In this document: piece by piece, positions 45,591-53,149 of the stretch
Layout of the letters: the number at the start of each line of letters is the position of its first letter
Numbering within the stretch: the first letter of the stretch is position 1
Source of the DNA: CAWABB01 sp963701735
GTDB lineage: Bacteria; Bacteroidota; Ignavibacteria; UBA10030; UBA6906
Reading direction: 5' to 3'
NCBI GenBank assembly: GCA_963701735.1
Contig: CAVPBI010000010.1
Coordinates: 248,001 to 312,000, forward strand
DNA length: 64,000 bases
Translations under genes and position numbers: made by a program
Notes under the pieces: generated by a model
What the model was told of the DNA's origin: nothing
The model's database searches: none
What the model saw: the letters and a program-made list of their open reading frames with translations, nothing else

Positions 45591-47021
45591 ATGGACGTGA
45601 CCATCAGTTTTCAGGATCTTGCGGCCACCGCGCCGCTGACAATCGTTTCCCTGACCGCTCTTGTTGCGCTGCTGATCGACGCCTTTGTCCCGCGATCCTC
45701 AAAGCTGCTGCTCTGGGTGGCAATCGCAGGGCTCGCGGCGGCGCTCGCCACAGCCCTCGTTGCGCTCCCGGACCGGGGCTATGCGTACGGCGGAATGGTC
45801 ACCGTCGGGGGATACGCCAGTTTCCTCGCCGTCGTCTTCTGCATCTCCGGAATCCTGAGCATGCTGTTCTCCGCCGGCTATCTCTCCGCGCATGGGATCG
45901 AGAAGGGGGAATACTACGTCCTGATGCTGCTCGCGATCGCCGGGATGATCCTGATGGCCTCGGCAGCGGACCTTGTCATGTTCTTCCTCGGCCTCGAGCT
46001 GATGTCGATCTGCTTCTACGTGCTCGCCGGCTTCGCGCGATCCAACCTCCTCAGCAATGAGGCAGGACTCAAATACTTCCTGCTCGGCGCATTCGCGACG
46101 GGCTTCCTGCTGTACGGCATCGCGCTCATCTACGGTTCCACGGGGTCGACCTCCATTCCCGTGGTCATCGCGTCCGCTGCCGGCCTGTCCACCGAACCGC
46201 TCTTTCTGATCGGGCTCGCCCTGCTGTTGATCGGCCTTGCGTTCAAGGTTGCCGCGGTGCCGTTCCACATGTGGGTGCCGGACGTCTATGAAGGCGCGCC
46301 AACGACCGTGACGGGATTCATGTCGACGGGAGGGAAGGCAGCCGCCTTCTCCGCATTCCTGATCGTCTTCGCTCCGACCGTCGTGGGAACCATCGCATCG
46401 CTCCGCGAGGTGCTGGCTGCGATCGCCGTGCTCTCCATGGTGGTCGGCAACGTCATCGCGATCGCGCAGACCAGCGTGAAGCGGATGCTCGCGTACTCCA
46501 GCATCGCGCACGCGGGATATCTGCTGGTCGGCGTTGTCGCGGGCAACGCGGCGGGACAGAATGGGGTCCTTTTCTATCTTCTCGCGTACACGATCATGAA
46601 CGTCGCCGCCTTCGGCATCGTCTCCATTCTCGAGACGCGCGAAGGGAAGCATCTCACGTTTGAGGAGTACGAAGGGCTCTCCACGAAGCAGCCTCTGCTC
46701 GCCGCACTGATGGCGTTGTTCATGTTCTCGCTTGCCGGCATCCCGCCGTTCGCGGGCTTCTTCGGAAAGTACTATGTCTTCGCCGGAGCGGTCGAGGCAG
46801 GCTATACCTGGCTCGCCATCGTCGGCGTGATCATGAGCGTCGTCTCGGCGTACTACTATCTCCGCCTTTCCATGGTCATGTATTTCCGGGAGGGTGTTCC
46901 CGGTCTCACATCTTCAGCTCCTGCACTCGCGATGGTCGCACTCGTACTGTCCGCCCTGGGTGTGATCGGACTGGGCCTGTTCCCGTCCACCATCGTGCAC
47001 CTCACGCTTCCGCTGTTCTGA
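45591..47021 (+). CDS. nuoN: NADH-quinone oxidoreductase subunit N
   Basis: 476 residues from the ATG at 45591; a longer reading upstream has no conserved sequence. The protein is rich in membrane helices. Motifs are YYVLMLLAIAGMILMASAADLVMFFLGLELMSICFYVLAGF, with the conserved glutamate in GLELMS, FKVAAVPFHMWVPDVYEGAPTTVTGFMSTGGKAAAFSA near residue 215, and TSVKRMLAYSSIAHAGYLLVGV near residue 290. The third membrane-arm antiporter-like subunit, it completes the JKLMN set. The 166-bp gap before it shows no promoter or terminator that I can support, so it is probably read from the operon start. Confidence 0.93.
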   Translation: MDVTISFQDLAATAPLTIVSLTALVALLIDAFVPRSSKLLLWVAIAGLAAALATALVALPDRGYAYGGMVTVGGYASFLAVVFCISGILSMLFSAGYLSAHGIEKGEYYVLMLLAIAGMILMASAADLVMFFLGLELMSICFYVLAGFARSNLLSNEAGLKYFLLGAFATGFLLYGIALIYGSTGSTSIPVVIASAAGLSTEPLFLIGLALLLIGLAFKVAAVPFHMWVPDVYEGAPTTVTGFMSTGGKAAAFSAFLIVFAPTVVGTIASLREVLAAIAVLSMVVGNVIAIAQTSVKRMLAYSSIAHAGYLLVGVVAGNAAGQNGVLFYLLAYTIMNVAAFGIVSILETREGKHLTFEEYEGLSTKQPLLAALMALFMFSLAGIPPFAGFFGKYYVFAGAVEAGYTWLAIVGVIMSVVSAYYYLRLSMVMYFREGVPGLTSSAPALAMVALVLSALGVIGLGLFPSTIVHLTLPLF

Positions 47022-47028
47022 CCCTTCG

Positions 47029-48590
47029 ATGCAGCTGCTCGTCACTGCAGACCAGATGCGGTCGTTTGATCGCGAGACGATCGAACGCCTCCGCGTCCCC
47101 GGGCTCCTCCTCATGGAGAACGCCGGGCGCGAATGCGTCCGGGCCCTCGAGCACGCGGCTCGGGCTGCGTGACAAACGGGTCCTCGTCGTCTGCGGGAGA
47201 GGGAACAACGGCGGCGACGGCTTTGTCATCGCCAGGCACCTTACCGGGCTGGCACAGGCCGTGGATGTCGTCCTGCTCGGGAGTCCATCCGGTTTGAAGG
47301 GAGACGCCGGGACGAATTTCCGTGCGCTCCAGGCGTTCGCAGGGCGTTCTCCAGGAGTGCTGACAATCCGGGTTGTTCGCTCGGCCGTCGGGTTGCGCTC
47401 CGTCCCCACGCCGGATATCATCGTTGACGCAATCCTTGGAACGGGTTTTGCGGGTGAGGTGAAGGGGCTCCTGGCCAACGCAATCGAATGGATCAACCGG
47501 AAGAAGTGCTTCGTCCTGGCTGTCGACATCCCCTCAGGGGTTGACGCGTCGACCGGCAGGGCCGGCGGGCCCGCAGTCCGGGCCGACCTGACGGTCACGA
47601 TGGCCGCCGCGAAGATCGGACACTTCGTCGGAGAGGGCTGCGACCTGAGCGGCAGGGTGGAGGTGAGGGATATCGGTATCCCGGACTTCTTGATGAAACC
47701 GTCGCGGAGCGCGGTGCTACGACCGCTGGCAGAAGATGTCAGAACCCTTCTACCGGCACGCAAACGTGCGGCGCATAAATACAGCGCAGGAAAGGTGTTG
47801 GTTATCGCGGGGTCACGTTATTTCACGGGGGCTCCTGCGCTGGCGGCGGAGTCTGCGCTCCGCACCGGAAGCGGCGCCGTGATTCTCGGGGTCCCTGCGT
47901 CGGCTCACACGGTAGTTGCCCGGAGGGTGGCGGAAGTGATCGTCCAGCCGCTGGAAGAGACGGCTGCCGGAACGGTCGGGGGGGCTTCCCTTGATTGGAT
48001 CCGGGATCGGCTGGGTTGGGCTGACGCCGTTGCCATCGGGCCGGGAATGGGCAGGGACGATGAAACGGACGCGCTCATTGTCGAAACGGTGCTCTCGGCA
48101 CCCTGCCCGGTGGTACTTGATGCTGATGGATTGACCGCGTTTGCCCCGCGCACACACCTTCTCAGGAAGCGAAAGCACCCGACCATTGTAACCCCGCACG
48201 CGGGGGAGTTGGGACGAATGCTGGGGATTCCCTCCTCCACGATCGAGGGAGCCCGTATCGAGTATGCCCGCATTGCGGCAAAGCGCTTCGCATGCACCGT
48301 TGTCCTCAAAGGCGCTCCGACCGTGACTGCCGAGCCCCGGGGCAGGGTTGTGGTCAACGCCACGGGCAACCCGGGAATGGCCACGATCGGCTCCGGCGAT
48401 GTGCTCACCGGAATCATCGCGGGTTTGATCGCACAGGGTGCTGGCGCCGTCCGAGGCGGGCTGGGCAGGCGCGTACCTGCACGGTTTTGCGGGCGACCTC
48501 GCGCGGGACCGCTACGGAATCCGCGGCATGCTCGCTTCCGACATCCTCGCGAATATTCCCGGCGCGCTCATGGCGGTTCACATCCAGTGA
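47029..48590 (+). CDS. nnrDE: Bifunctional NAD(P)H-hydrate repair enzyme (epimerase plus dehydratase), two frameshifts
   Basis: About 519 residues after removing two extra bases (near 47155-47158 and near 48451). The N-terminal epimerase domain has LVTADQMRSFDRETIERLRVPGLLLMENAGRE, then RVLVVCGRGNNGGDGFVIARHL and AVDIPSGVDASTGRAGG. The C-terminal dehydratase domain (from about residue 240) has HKYSAGKVLVIAGSRYFTGAPALAAESALRTGSG, AVAIGPGMGRDDET, VVLDADGLTAF and TPHAGELGRMLG, and VVNATGNPGMATIGSGDVLTGIIAGLIAQGAGA. After the second break comes AGWAGAYLHGFAGDLA, the usual end. It repairs damaged NADHX/NADPHX. The stop overlaps the next start (GTGA). Confidence 0.9.
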
Positions 48591-48989
48591 CGACTCCCCG
48601 GGTACGACATCCATTCATCAGATTCCAGTTACCCGCACTGTTGTGGGCGGTCGACCATTTTCATCGCCTCATCGATTCCGGCGTATTCCATCCCCAACTT
48701 TGCGATTTTCAGCCAGGACAAGCTGTTGCACTTCCTCGTGTATTTCATCTTCACGAGTCTTGTCTACATCGCGCTGATTCATCAGTCCCGTTTCCCGGCG
48801 CTCTCGCAGCGACCCCTTCTCTGGTCAATCGTCATTGCGGCCATCTATGGGGCACTGGACGAGTTCCATCAGTCCTTCACGGGGAGAAGCGCAGACGCCC
48901 TGGACCTCCTTGCCGACGTCGCAGGCGCCTTGCTCCTGGTCGCGATAGTGCTGGTCGTCCGGCGCATGCGCCGCGCTCGCGCGCGTTGA
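48587..48989 (+). CDS. VanZ-like membrane protein, one frameshift
   Basis: About 133 residues after removing one extra base near 48650. The GTG at 48587 overlaps the nnrDE stop. Read across the join, it is RFQLPALLWA then TIFIASSIPAYSIPNF, followed by FSQDKLLHFLVYFIFTSLVYIALIH, WSIVIAAIYGALDEFHQSFTGRSADALDLLADVAGALLLVAIVLVV. The segment 'DKxxHFxxY' and 'DExxQxF...R..DxxD' are the conserved VanZ signatures. Four membrane helices are expected. VanZ proteins are linked to glycopeptide or lipid-related phenotypes in some bacteria; here the role is open. The promoter for tgt overlaps its 3' end. Confidence 0.82.
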
Positions 48990-49016
48990 TTCTCCAGCCT
49001 CTTTTCCCTACATTAT
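48986..49016 (+). promoter_or_regulatory. Promoter directly in front of tgt
   Basis: TTG at 48986-48988, 20 bp, TACATTAT at 49009-49016. With the usual spacing, RNA would begin at about 49020-49023, which is at the tgt start codon itself. Confidence 0.55.
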
Positions 49017-49021
49017 TTCAC

Positions 49022-50185
49022 TTGAGGTTCAAGCTCGAAAATACCGACGGTCGGGCCCGCGCGGGTGTGCTCAGCACGGACCACGGAGATGTCCCCACGC
49101 CCGTGTTCATGCCCGTCGGAACCCAGGGAGCGGTCAAGGCCGTGCAGCCCAGAGAGCTGGAGGAGCTGCGCGCCACGATCATCCTCGGTAACACCTATCA
49201 TCTGTATCTTCGGCCTGGCACCCACATCGTGCAGGGCGCAGGAGGGCTTCACCGGTTCATGGCATGGAACCGGCCGATTCTCACCGACAGCGGCGGCTAC
49301 CAGGTGTTCAGCCTCGCGGACCTCCGCGGCTTGAGCGAGGAGGGAGTGGAGTTCAGGTCGCACATCGACGGCTCGCTCCACAGGCTGACGCCTGAAGGGG
49401 CTGTCGACATCCAGCGCGCACTCGGGTCGGACATCATGATGGTGCTGGACGAATGTCCGCCGTACCCCTGCGACGAGGAGTATGCCGCCCGGTCGATGGA
49501 GTTGTCGCTCCGGTGGGCGCGCCGGTGCAAGGAGCGCGCGGACGCGACATCGCCGCTCTACGGAACAGGTCAGGCGCTCTTCGGCATCATCCAGGGAAGC
49601 ACCATCGATCGGTTGCGCGAGATGTCGGCGCGCACGCTCGTCGACATCGGTTTTGACGGGTACGCCATCGGGGGGCTCTCTGTCGGAGAGCCCGCATCAG
49701 AAATGTACCGGGTCACCGAGCATTGCACTGCGGCGATGCCCGTGGATCAGCCGCGCTACCTCATGGGCGTGGGGACGCCGGAAAATATCCTGGAGTCAAT
49801 CGCCCGGGGGATCGACATGTTTGACTGCGTGCTTCCGACCAGGAACGGCAGGAATGCGCTTTTTTTCACGCGGACCGGGCGCCTGAACATCCGGAACGCG
49901 CGGTACGGGGACGACTTCGGGCCGATCGATCCGGAGTGTTCCTGTTACACCTGCAGGACGTTCTCGCGCTCGTATCTCAGGCACCTGTTCAAGGCGGGCG
50001 AGATCGCAGGGTTGCAGTATGCATCGATCCACAATCTGTCGTTCTACTGCTGGCTCACCCGGTCGGCGCGCGAGGCGATTATGGCCGGGGGGTACGGAGC
50101 ATGGAAGAGAGCGATGCTGCAATCCCTGAACGGTAAAGACGAACAGACACTACTGACAGACGAAGGAGGAGACAGTGTTTCTTGA
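49022..50185 (+). CDS. tgt: tRNA-guanine transglycosylase
   Basis: 387 residues from a TTG at 49022. This start gives LRFKLENTDGRARAGVLSTDHGDVPTPVFMPVGTQGAVK, which aligns with the usual N-terminus; no later start would keep it. Catalytic and zinc sites are visible: LTDSGGYQVFSL with the nucleophile aspartate region near residue 93, a second aspartate in GIDMFDCVLPTRNGRN near residue 266, and the zinc motif CSCYTC...H near residue 305 (ECSCYTCRTFSRSYLRHLF). It inserts preQ1 in tRNAs for queuosine. A promoter lies immediately upstream, so its mRNA may be leaderless. The stop overlaps the yajC start. Confidence 0.92.
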   Translation: MRFKLENTDGRARAGVLSTDHGDVPTPVFMPVGTQGAVKAVQPRELEELRATIILGNTYHLYLRPGTHIVQGAGGLHRFMAWNRPILTDSGGYQVFSLADLRGLSEEGVEFRSHIDGSLHRLTPEGAVDIQRALGSDIMMVLDECPPYPCDEEYAARSMELSLRWARRCKERADATSPLYGTGQALFGIIQGSTIDRLREMSARTLVDIGFDGYAIGGLSVGEPASEMYRVTEHCTAAMPVDQPRYLMGVGTPENILESIARGIDMFDCVLPTRNGRNALFFTRTGRLNIRNARYGDDFGPIDPECSCYTCRTFSRSYLRHLFKAGEIAGLQYASIHNLSFYCWLTRSAREAIMAGGYGAWKRAMLQSLNGKDEQTLLTDEGGDSVS

Positions 50186-50516
50186 CATGACCATCGCCAT
50201 GACCCCGCCGCAGGGCGGCAGCGGGTCCGACGGGTTGTTCAGCACGCTGATCATGTTCATGCTGATCATCGGCATTTTCTACTTCATGATCCTGCGTCCG
50301 CAGCAGAAGCGACAGAAGGAACGGCAGAAGCTGCTCGAAGCGCTCAAGAAGGGCGACCGGGTCGTGACAGCGGCCGGGATGTACGGCGTCATTGCCGGCA
50401 TCGACGAAAAGTCCGTCCTGGTCCAGGTTGCGGAAAACGTGAAGATCAAGTTCGAGCGCGGTTCCATCGCGTCTGTCCTGAAGGAAGGCGAACAGGCGCC
50501 GCCCGAAAAGAAGTAG
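50175..50516 (+). CDS. yajC: Preprotein translocase accessory subunit YajC
   Basis: 113 residues from a GTG that lies inside the tgt 3' end. A single membrane helix (FSTLIMFMLIIGIFYFMILRPQQKRQKERQKLLEALKKGDRV) is followed by a soluble domain with VVTAAGMYGVIAGIDEKSVLVQVAENVKIKFERGSIASV. The RPQQKR and KxGDxVVTxxG motifs are family hallmarks. YajC associates with SecDF in the inner membrane. A tgt-yajC order is widespread in bacteria. It is followed 15 bp later by ribBA. Confidence 0.95.
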   Translation: MFLDMTIAMTPPQGGSGSDGLFSTLIMFMLIIGIFYFMILRPQQKRQKERQKLLEALKKGDRVVTAAGMYGVIAGIDEKSVLVQVAENVKIKFERGSIASVLKEGEQAPPEKK

Positions 50517-50531
50517 GGAAGCGGAGGAGCA

Positions 50532-51776
50532 GTGGCAGTGTCAGCGGAACACGACGGCCGGTTCAGCGCGATCGAGCAGGCCGTCAAGGACTTCACGCAG
50601 GGGCGGATCCTGATCGTCGTCGACGACGAAGACCGGGAGAACGAGGGCGACTTCGTCTGCGCTGCGGACTTCGTCGATGCGGGCGTCATCAATTTTCTCG
50701 CGACGCACGGTCGGGGAATCATCTGCGCGCCGATCCTCGAGAGCCGCGCGCGCGCCCTCGGGCTCGACCTGATGGTGGACACGAATACGTCGCTCCACGA
50801 GACTCCCTTCACCGTCTCGGTCGATTTCATTCACGGCACGACGACAGGCGTGTCTGCCGCGGACCGGGCGCTCACCGTTCGCGCGCTCGCAGACGGGAAG
50901 ACGCTTCCGGCGGACCTCGCCCGTCCGGGTCACGTGTTTCCGTTGCGCGCGCTTGACGGCGGCGTACTCCGCCGGGCCGGGCACACGGAGGCCGTCGTGG
51001 ACCTCTGCCGGCTCGCCGGCCTCACCCCCGCGGGCGTCCTCTGTGAGATCATGAACGAGGACGGCTCCATGGCGCGCATCCCGGATCTCATCAAGATCTC
51101 GGAGCGCTTCAACCTGCGGATGATCACCGTGCGGGACCTGATCGAGTTCCGGATGCAGCGGGAGAAGCTCGTGCAGCGCGTGGTCTCAACGCGCCTGCCG
51201 ACGACGCATGGAGAGTTCCGCCTGCACCTGTACCGCAGCGACACAGACCACAAGGAACACATCGCTCTTGTCCGCGGCGAGATCCGGGCGGACGAGCCCA
51301 CGCTTGTGCGCGTCCACTCCGAATGCCTGACAGGGGACGTCTTCGGGTCGCTCCGTTGCGACTGCAGCGAGCAGCTCATGGCCGCGCTGTCCATGGTGGC
51401 GGCCGCCGGGTCCGGCGTGGTCGTCTACATGCGGCAGGAGGGGAGGGGCATCGGGCTGGTGAACAAGCTCATGGCCTACAGGTTGCAGGACGAGGGCCTG
51501 GATACGGTCGAGGCGAATGAGAAATTGGGCTTCCGGGCCGACTTGCGGGACTATGGAATCGGGGCCCAGATCCTGAGGGACCTGGGGGTCAGGAGGATCA
51601 AGCTGCTTACCAACAACCCCCGAAAAGTGGTCGGTTTGAATGGATATGGCCTGGAAATCGTCGAGCGCGTCCCCCTGGAGATGAAGCCGAACCTCGTGAA
51701 CGAGCGGTACCTCACGACAAAGCGTGACAAGCTCGGGCACCTGATCCTGTTCGACAAGAAGAAAAAGGCGGAGTGA
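50532..51776 (+). CDS. ribBA: Bifunctional 3,4-dihydroxy-2-butanone-4-phosphate synthase / GTP cyclohydrolase II
   Basis: 414 residues from a GTG start. The RibB half (residues 10-215) has ILIVVDDEDRENEGDFVCAAD with the acidic loop DDEDRENEGD, TVSVDFIHGTTTGVSAADRALT and RPGHVFPLRALDGGVLRRAGHTEAVVDLCRLAG. The RibA half (residues 220-414) has the zinc motif CLTGDVFGSLRCDCSEQL, RQEGRGIGLVNKLMAYRLQD, and DLRDYGIGAQILRDLGVRRIKLLTNNP. Both active sites look intact. It supplies two precursors of riboflavin. It follows yajC in the same direction; a promoter for greA comes 14 bp after its stop. Confidence 0.95.
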   Translation: MAVSAEHDGRFSAIEQAVKDFTQGRILIVVDDEDRENEGDFVCAADFVDAGVINFLATHGRGIICAPILESRARALGLDLMVDTNTSLHETPFTVSVDFIHGTTTGVSAADRALTVRALADGKTLPADLARPGHVFPLRALDGGVLRRAGHTEAVVDLCRLAGLTPAGVLCEIMNEDGSMARIPDLIKISERFNLRMITVRDLIEFRMQREKLVQRVVSTRLPTTHGEFRLHLYRSDTDHKEHIALVRGEIRADEPTLVRVHSECLTGDVFGSLRCDCSEQLMAALSMVAAAGSGVVVYMRQEGRGIGLVNKLMAYRLQDEGLDTVEANEKLGFRADLRDYGIGAQILRDLGVRRIKLLTNNPRKVVGLNGYGLEIVERVPLEMKPNLVNERYLTTKRDKLGHLILFDKKKKAE

Positions 51777-51789
51777 CTTCATTTTCCGC

Positions 51790-51822
51790 TTGATTTTCAG
51801 CCCCGTAATTGGCTATCTTTTG
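51790..51822 (+). promoter_or_regulatory. Promoter for greA
   Basis: TTG at 51790-51792 and TATCTTTTG from 51814, with 21 bp between. RNA would start near 51827 and carry an 80-nt leader. Confidence 0.55.
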
Positions 51823-51842
51823 GCATACGTTGTAAGACACAC

Positions 51843-51880
51843 AGCCACCATTCGTTCCGCGAATGATGGCTTTTCTTTTT
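51843..51880 (+). terminator. Hairpin with T-rich tail in the greA leader
   Basis: A 12-bp stem with one mismatch (51843-51854 with 51860-51871, five-base loop) is followed by TTTTCTTTTT. It looks like an intrinsic terminator for ribBA read-through, but it lies downstream of the greA promoter and so could also attenuate greA. Confidence 0.6.
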
Positions 51881-51906
51881 GGCAGCATTGAACGGAGAAT
51901 GGAGCC

Positions 51907-52395
51907 ATGTCATCTGACGGTATGACCGAGCCCGTGTATCTCACCAGGGAGCGCCTCGTCGCTATTGAGCGGGAATTGCGCGATCTGAAGATGAACGGCA
52001 GGAAGCAGGTGGCGGCGAAAATCGCAGAGGCACGCGGACACGGCGATCTCTCCGAAAATGCTGAATATGACGCAGCCAAAGAGGAACAGCAGCACCTGGA
52101 GCTGAGGATCTCGAAGTTGGAACTGACGCTCTCCCGCGCAAAAATCATCGAAGCCCGGGATCTGCCCAACGACAAGATCTACATTTTGAGCCGGGTGACG
52201 CTCAAGGATCTGAAGACCAACGAGGTATTCGAATACCTTCTCGTGTCCCCCGAAGAATCGAATTTCGAAGCGAACAAGATCTCCGTGACCTCGCCGATCG
52301 GGAAGTCGTTGCTGGGAAAGGTGAAGGGGGATACTGTTGATGTCACGGTTCCGGCGGGAGCTCTGAAGTACAAGATTCTGGATATCACGAGGTGA
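51907..52395 (+). CDS. greA: Transcript cleavage factor GreA
   Basis: 162 residues. The N-terminal coiled coil includes LTRERLVAIERELRDLKMNGRKQVAAKIAEARGHGDLSENAEYDAAKEEQQHLELRI, which contains the acidic tip DLSENAEYDAAKE. The C-terminal FKBP-like domain has VTLKDLKTNEVFEYLLVSPEESNFEANKISVTSPIGKSLLGKVKGDTVDVTVPAG. GreA rescues backtracked RNA polymerase. The usual GreA length is about 158 residues. It has its own promoter and is followed after 20 bp by a promoter for the tRNA genes. Confidence 0.96.
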   Translation: MSSDGMTEPVYLTRERLVAIERELRDLKMNGRKQVAAKIAEARGHGDLSENAEYDAAKEEQQHLELRISKLELTLSRAKIIEARDLPNDKIYILSRVTLKDLKTNEVFEYLLVSPEESNFEANKISVTSPIGKSLLGKVKGDTVDVTVPAGALKYKILDITR

Positions 52396-52414
52396 TCCCG
52401 CGGCGCCGGACTGC

Positions 52415-52445
52415 TTGACTTTCTGGCGCGTCGCGCGTATATTTG
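52415..52445 (+). promoter_or_regulatory. Promoter for the tRNA cluster
   Basis: TTG at 52415-52417, 20 bp, TATATTTG at 52438-52445. It is an excellent match to the recurring promoter pattern and lies 69 bp before tRNA-Gly. Confidence 0.75.
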
Positions 52446-52513
52446 TGCGCTTCCTGCGTGTCATAGGGCTCCTTGCACGTGAGGCGGAGTGTTAGTATCT
52501 TTTGCTCCGTAGT

Positions 52514-52586
<73 letters not shown>

Positions 52587-52666
52587 CTGTCCCGGAGTAG
52601 CGGGACAGGGGGGCTCCCGGTAATCGCACCGAGGGCTCTTCTCTTTACACGCCGATGTAAAGACAG

Positions 52667-52707
52667 CCCCGCCGCCCTCCATCCCACCAGGCGGCGGGGT
52701 TTTGTTT
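52667..52707 (+). terminator. Terminator between tRNA-Gly and tRNA-Cys
   Basis: A perfect 10-bp stem, CCCCGCCGCC with GGCGGCGGGG (52667-52676, 52690-52699), is followed by TTTTGTTT. Two smaller perfect hairpins lie just upstream: one at about 52585-52607, and one at 52643-52662 with CTTTACA/TGTAAAG arms. Confidence 0.8.
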
Positions 52708-52723
52708 ACGCGGCGTGCAGCGC

Positions 52724-52796
52724 GGCGACGTACCCAAGTGGCTAAGGGGGAGGTCTGCAAAACCTCTATGCATCGGTTCGAATCCGATCGTCGCCT
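52724..52796 (+). tRNA. tRNA-Cys (GCA)
   Basis: A 73-nt cloverleaf: acceptor GGCGACG pairs with CGTCGCC, the anticodon stem GAGGT/ACCTC holds loop CTGCAAA, and the discriminator base is T, as expected for tRNA-Cys. CCA is not encoded. Confidence 0.93.
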
Positions 52797-52863
52797 CTGA
52801 TCCCTGATCCGTCCATTCAACACGGTGCGGCGCAACCGGGTCGGCGACCGAGGGTTCGCATCA

Positions 52864-52951
52864 GCCGGGGTGGCGGAATTGGTAGACGCACAGGACTTAA
52901 AATCCTGAGTCCGCAAACGCGGGCGTGCCGGTTCAAGTCCGGCCCTCGGTA
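52864..52951 (+). tRNA. tRNA-Leu (TAA)
   Basis: An 88-nt class II tRNA with a long variable arm. Acceptor GCCGGGG pairs with CCTCGGT. The anticodon stem CAGGA/TCCTG holds loop CTTAAAA, giving anticodon TAA. The discriminator is A. Confidence 0.94.
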
Positions 52952-53012
52952 CGAGTGCACTGAGTGGGAGGGCTCGAAGGGACAAGCGAACAAACGGGTG
53001 TGTGTCAATCAC

Positions 53013-53086
<74 letters not shown>

Positions 53087-53099
53087 CGGGTTGTGCATG

Positions 53100-53138
53100 A
53101 TCGTCCCATCCCGTGCTTCAGTGGGACGATTTTTTTTA
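53100..53138 (+). terminator. Rho-independent terminator after tRNA-Val
   Basis: A nine-bp stem, ATCGTCCCA (53100-53108) with TGGGACGAT (53122-53130), is followed by seven more T. It ends 12 bp before thrS, so thrS may depend on read-through or on a promoter that I did not find. Confidence 0.9.
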
Positions 53139-53149
53139 CTGGCGAGTTC

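Noticed and set aside
47066..50185. A 1039-residue open frame that seems to fuse an NADHX-repair enzyme with tRNA-guanine transglycosylase
   Set aside because: Frame errors create it. Conserved sequence of nnrDE and of the VanZ-like gene moves to other frames in the middle, with normal stops at 48590 and 48989, and tgt has its own start.
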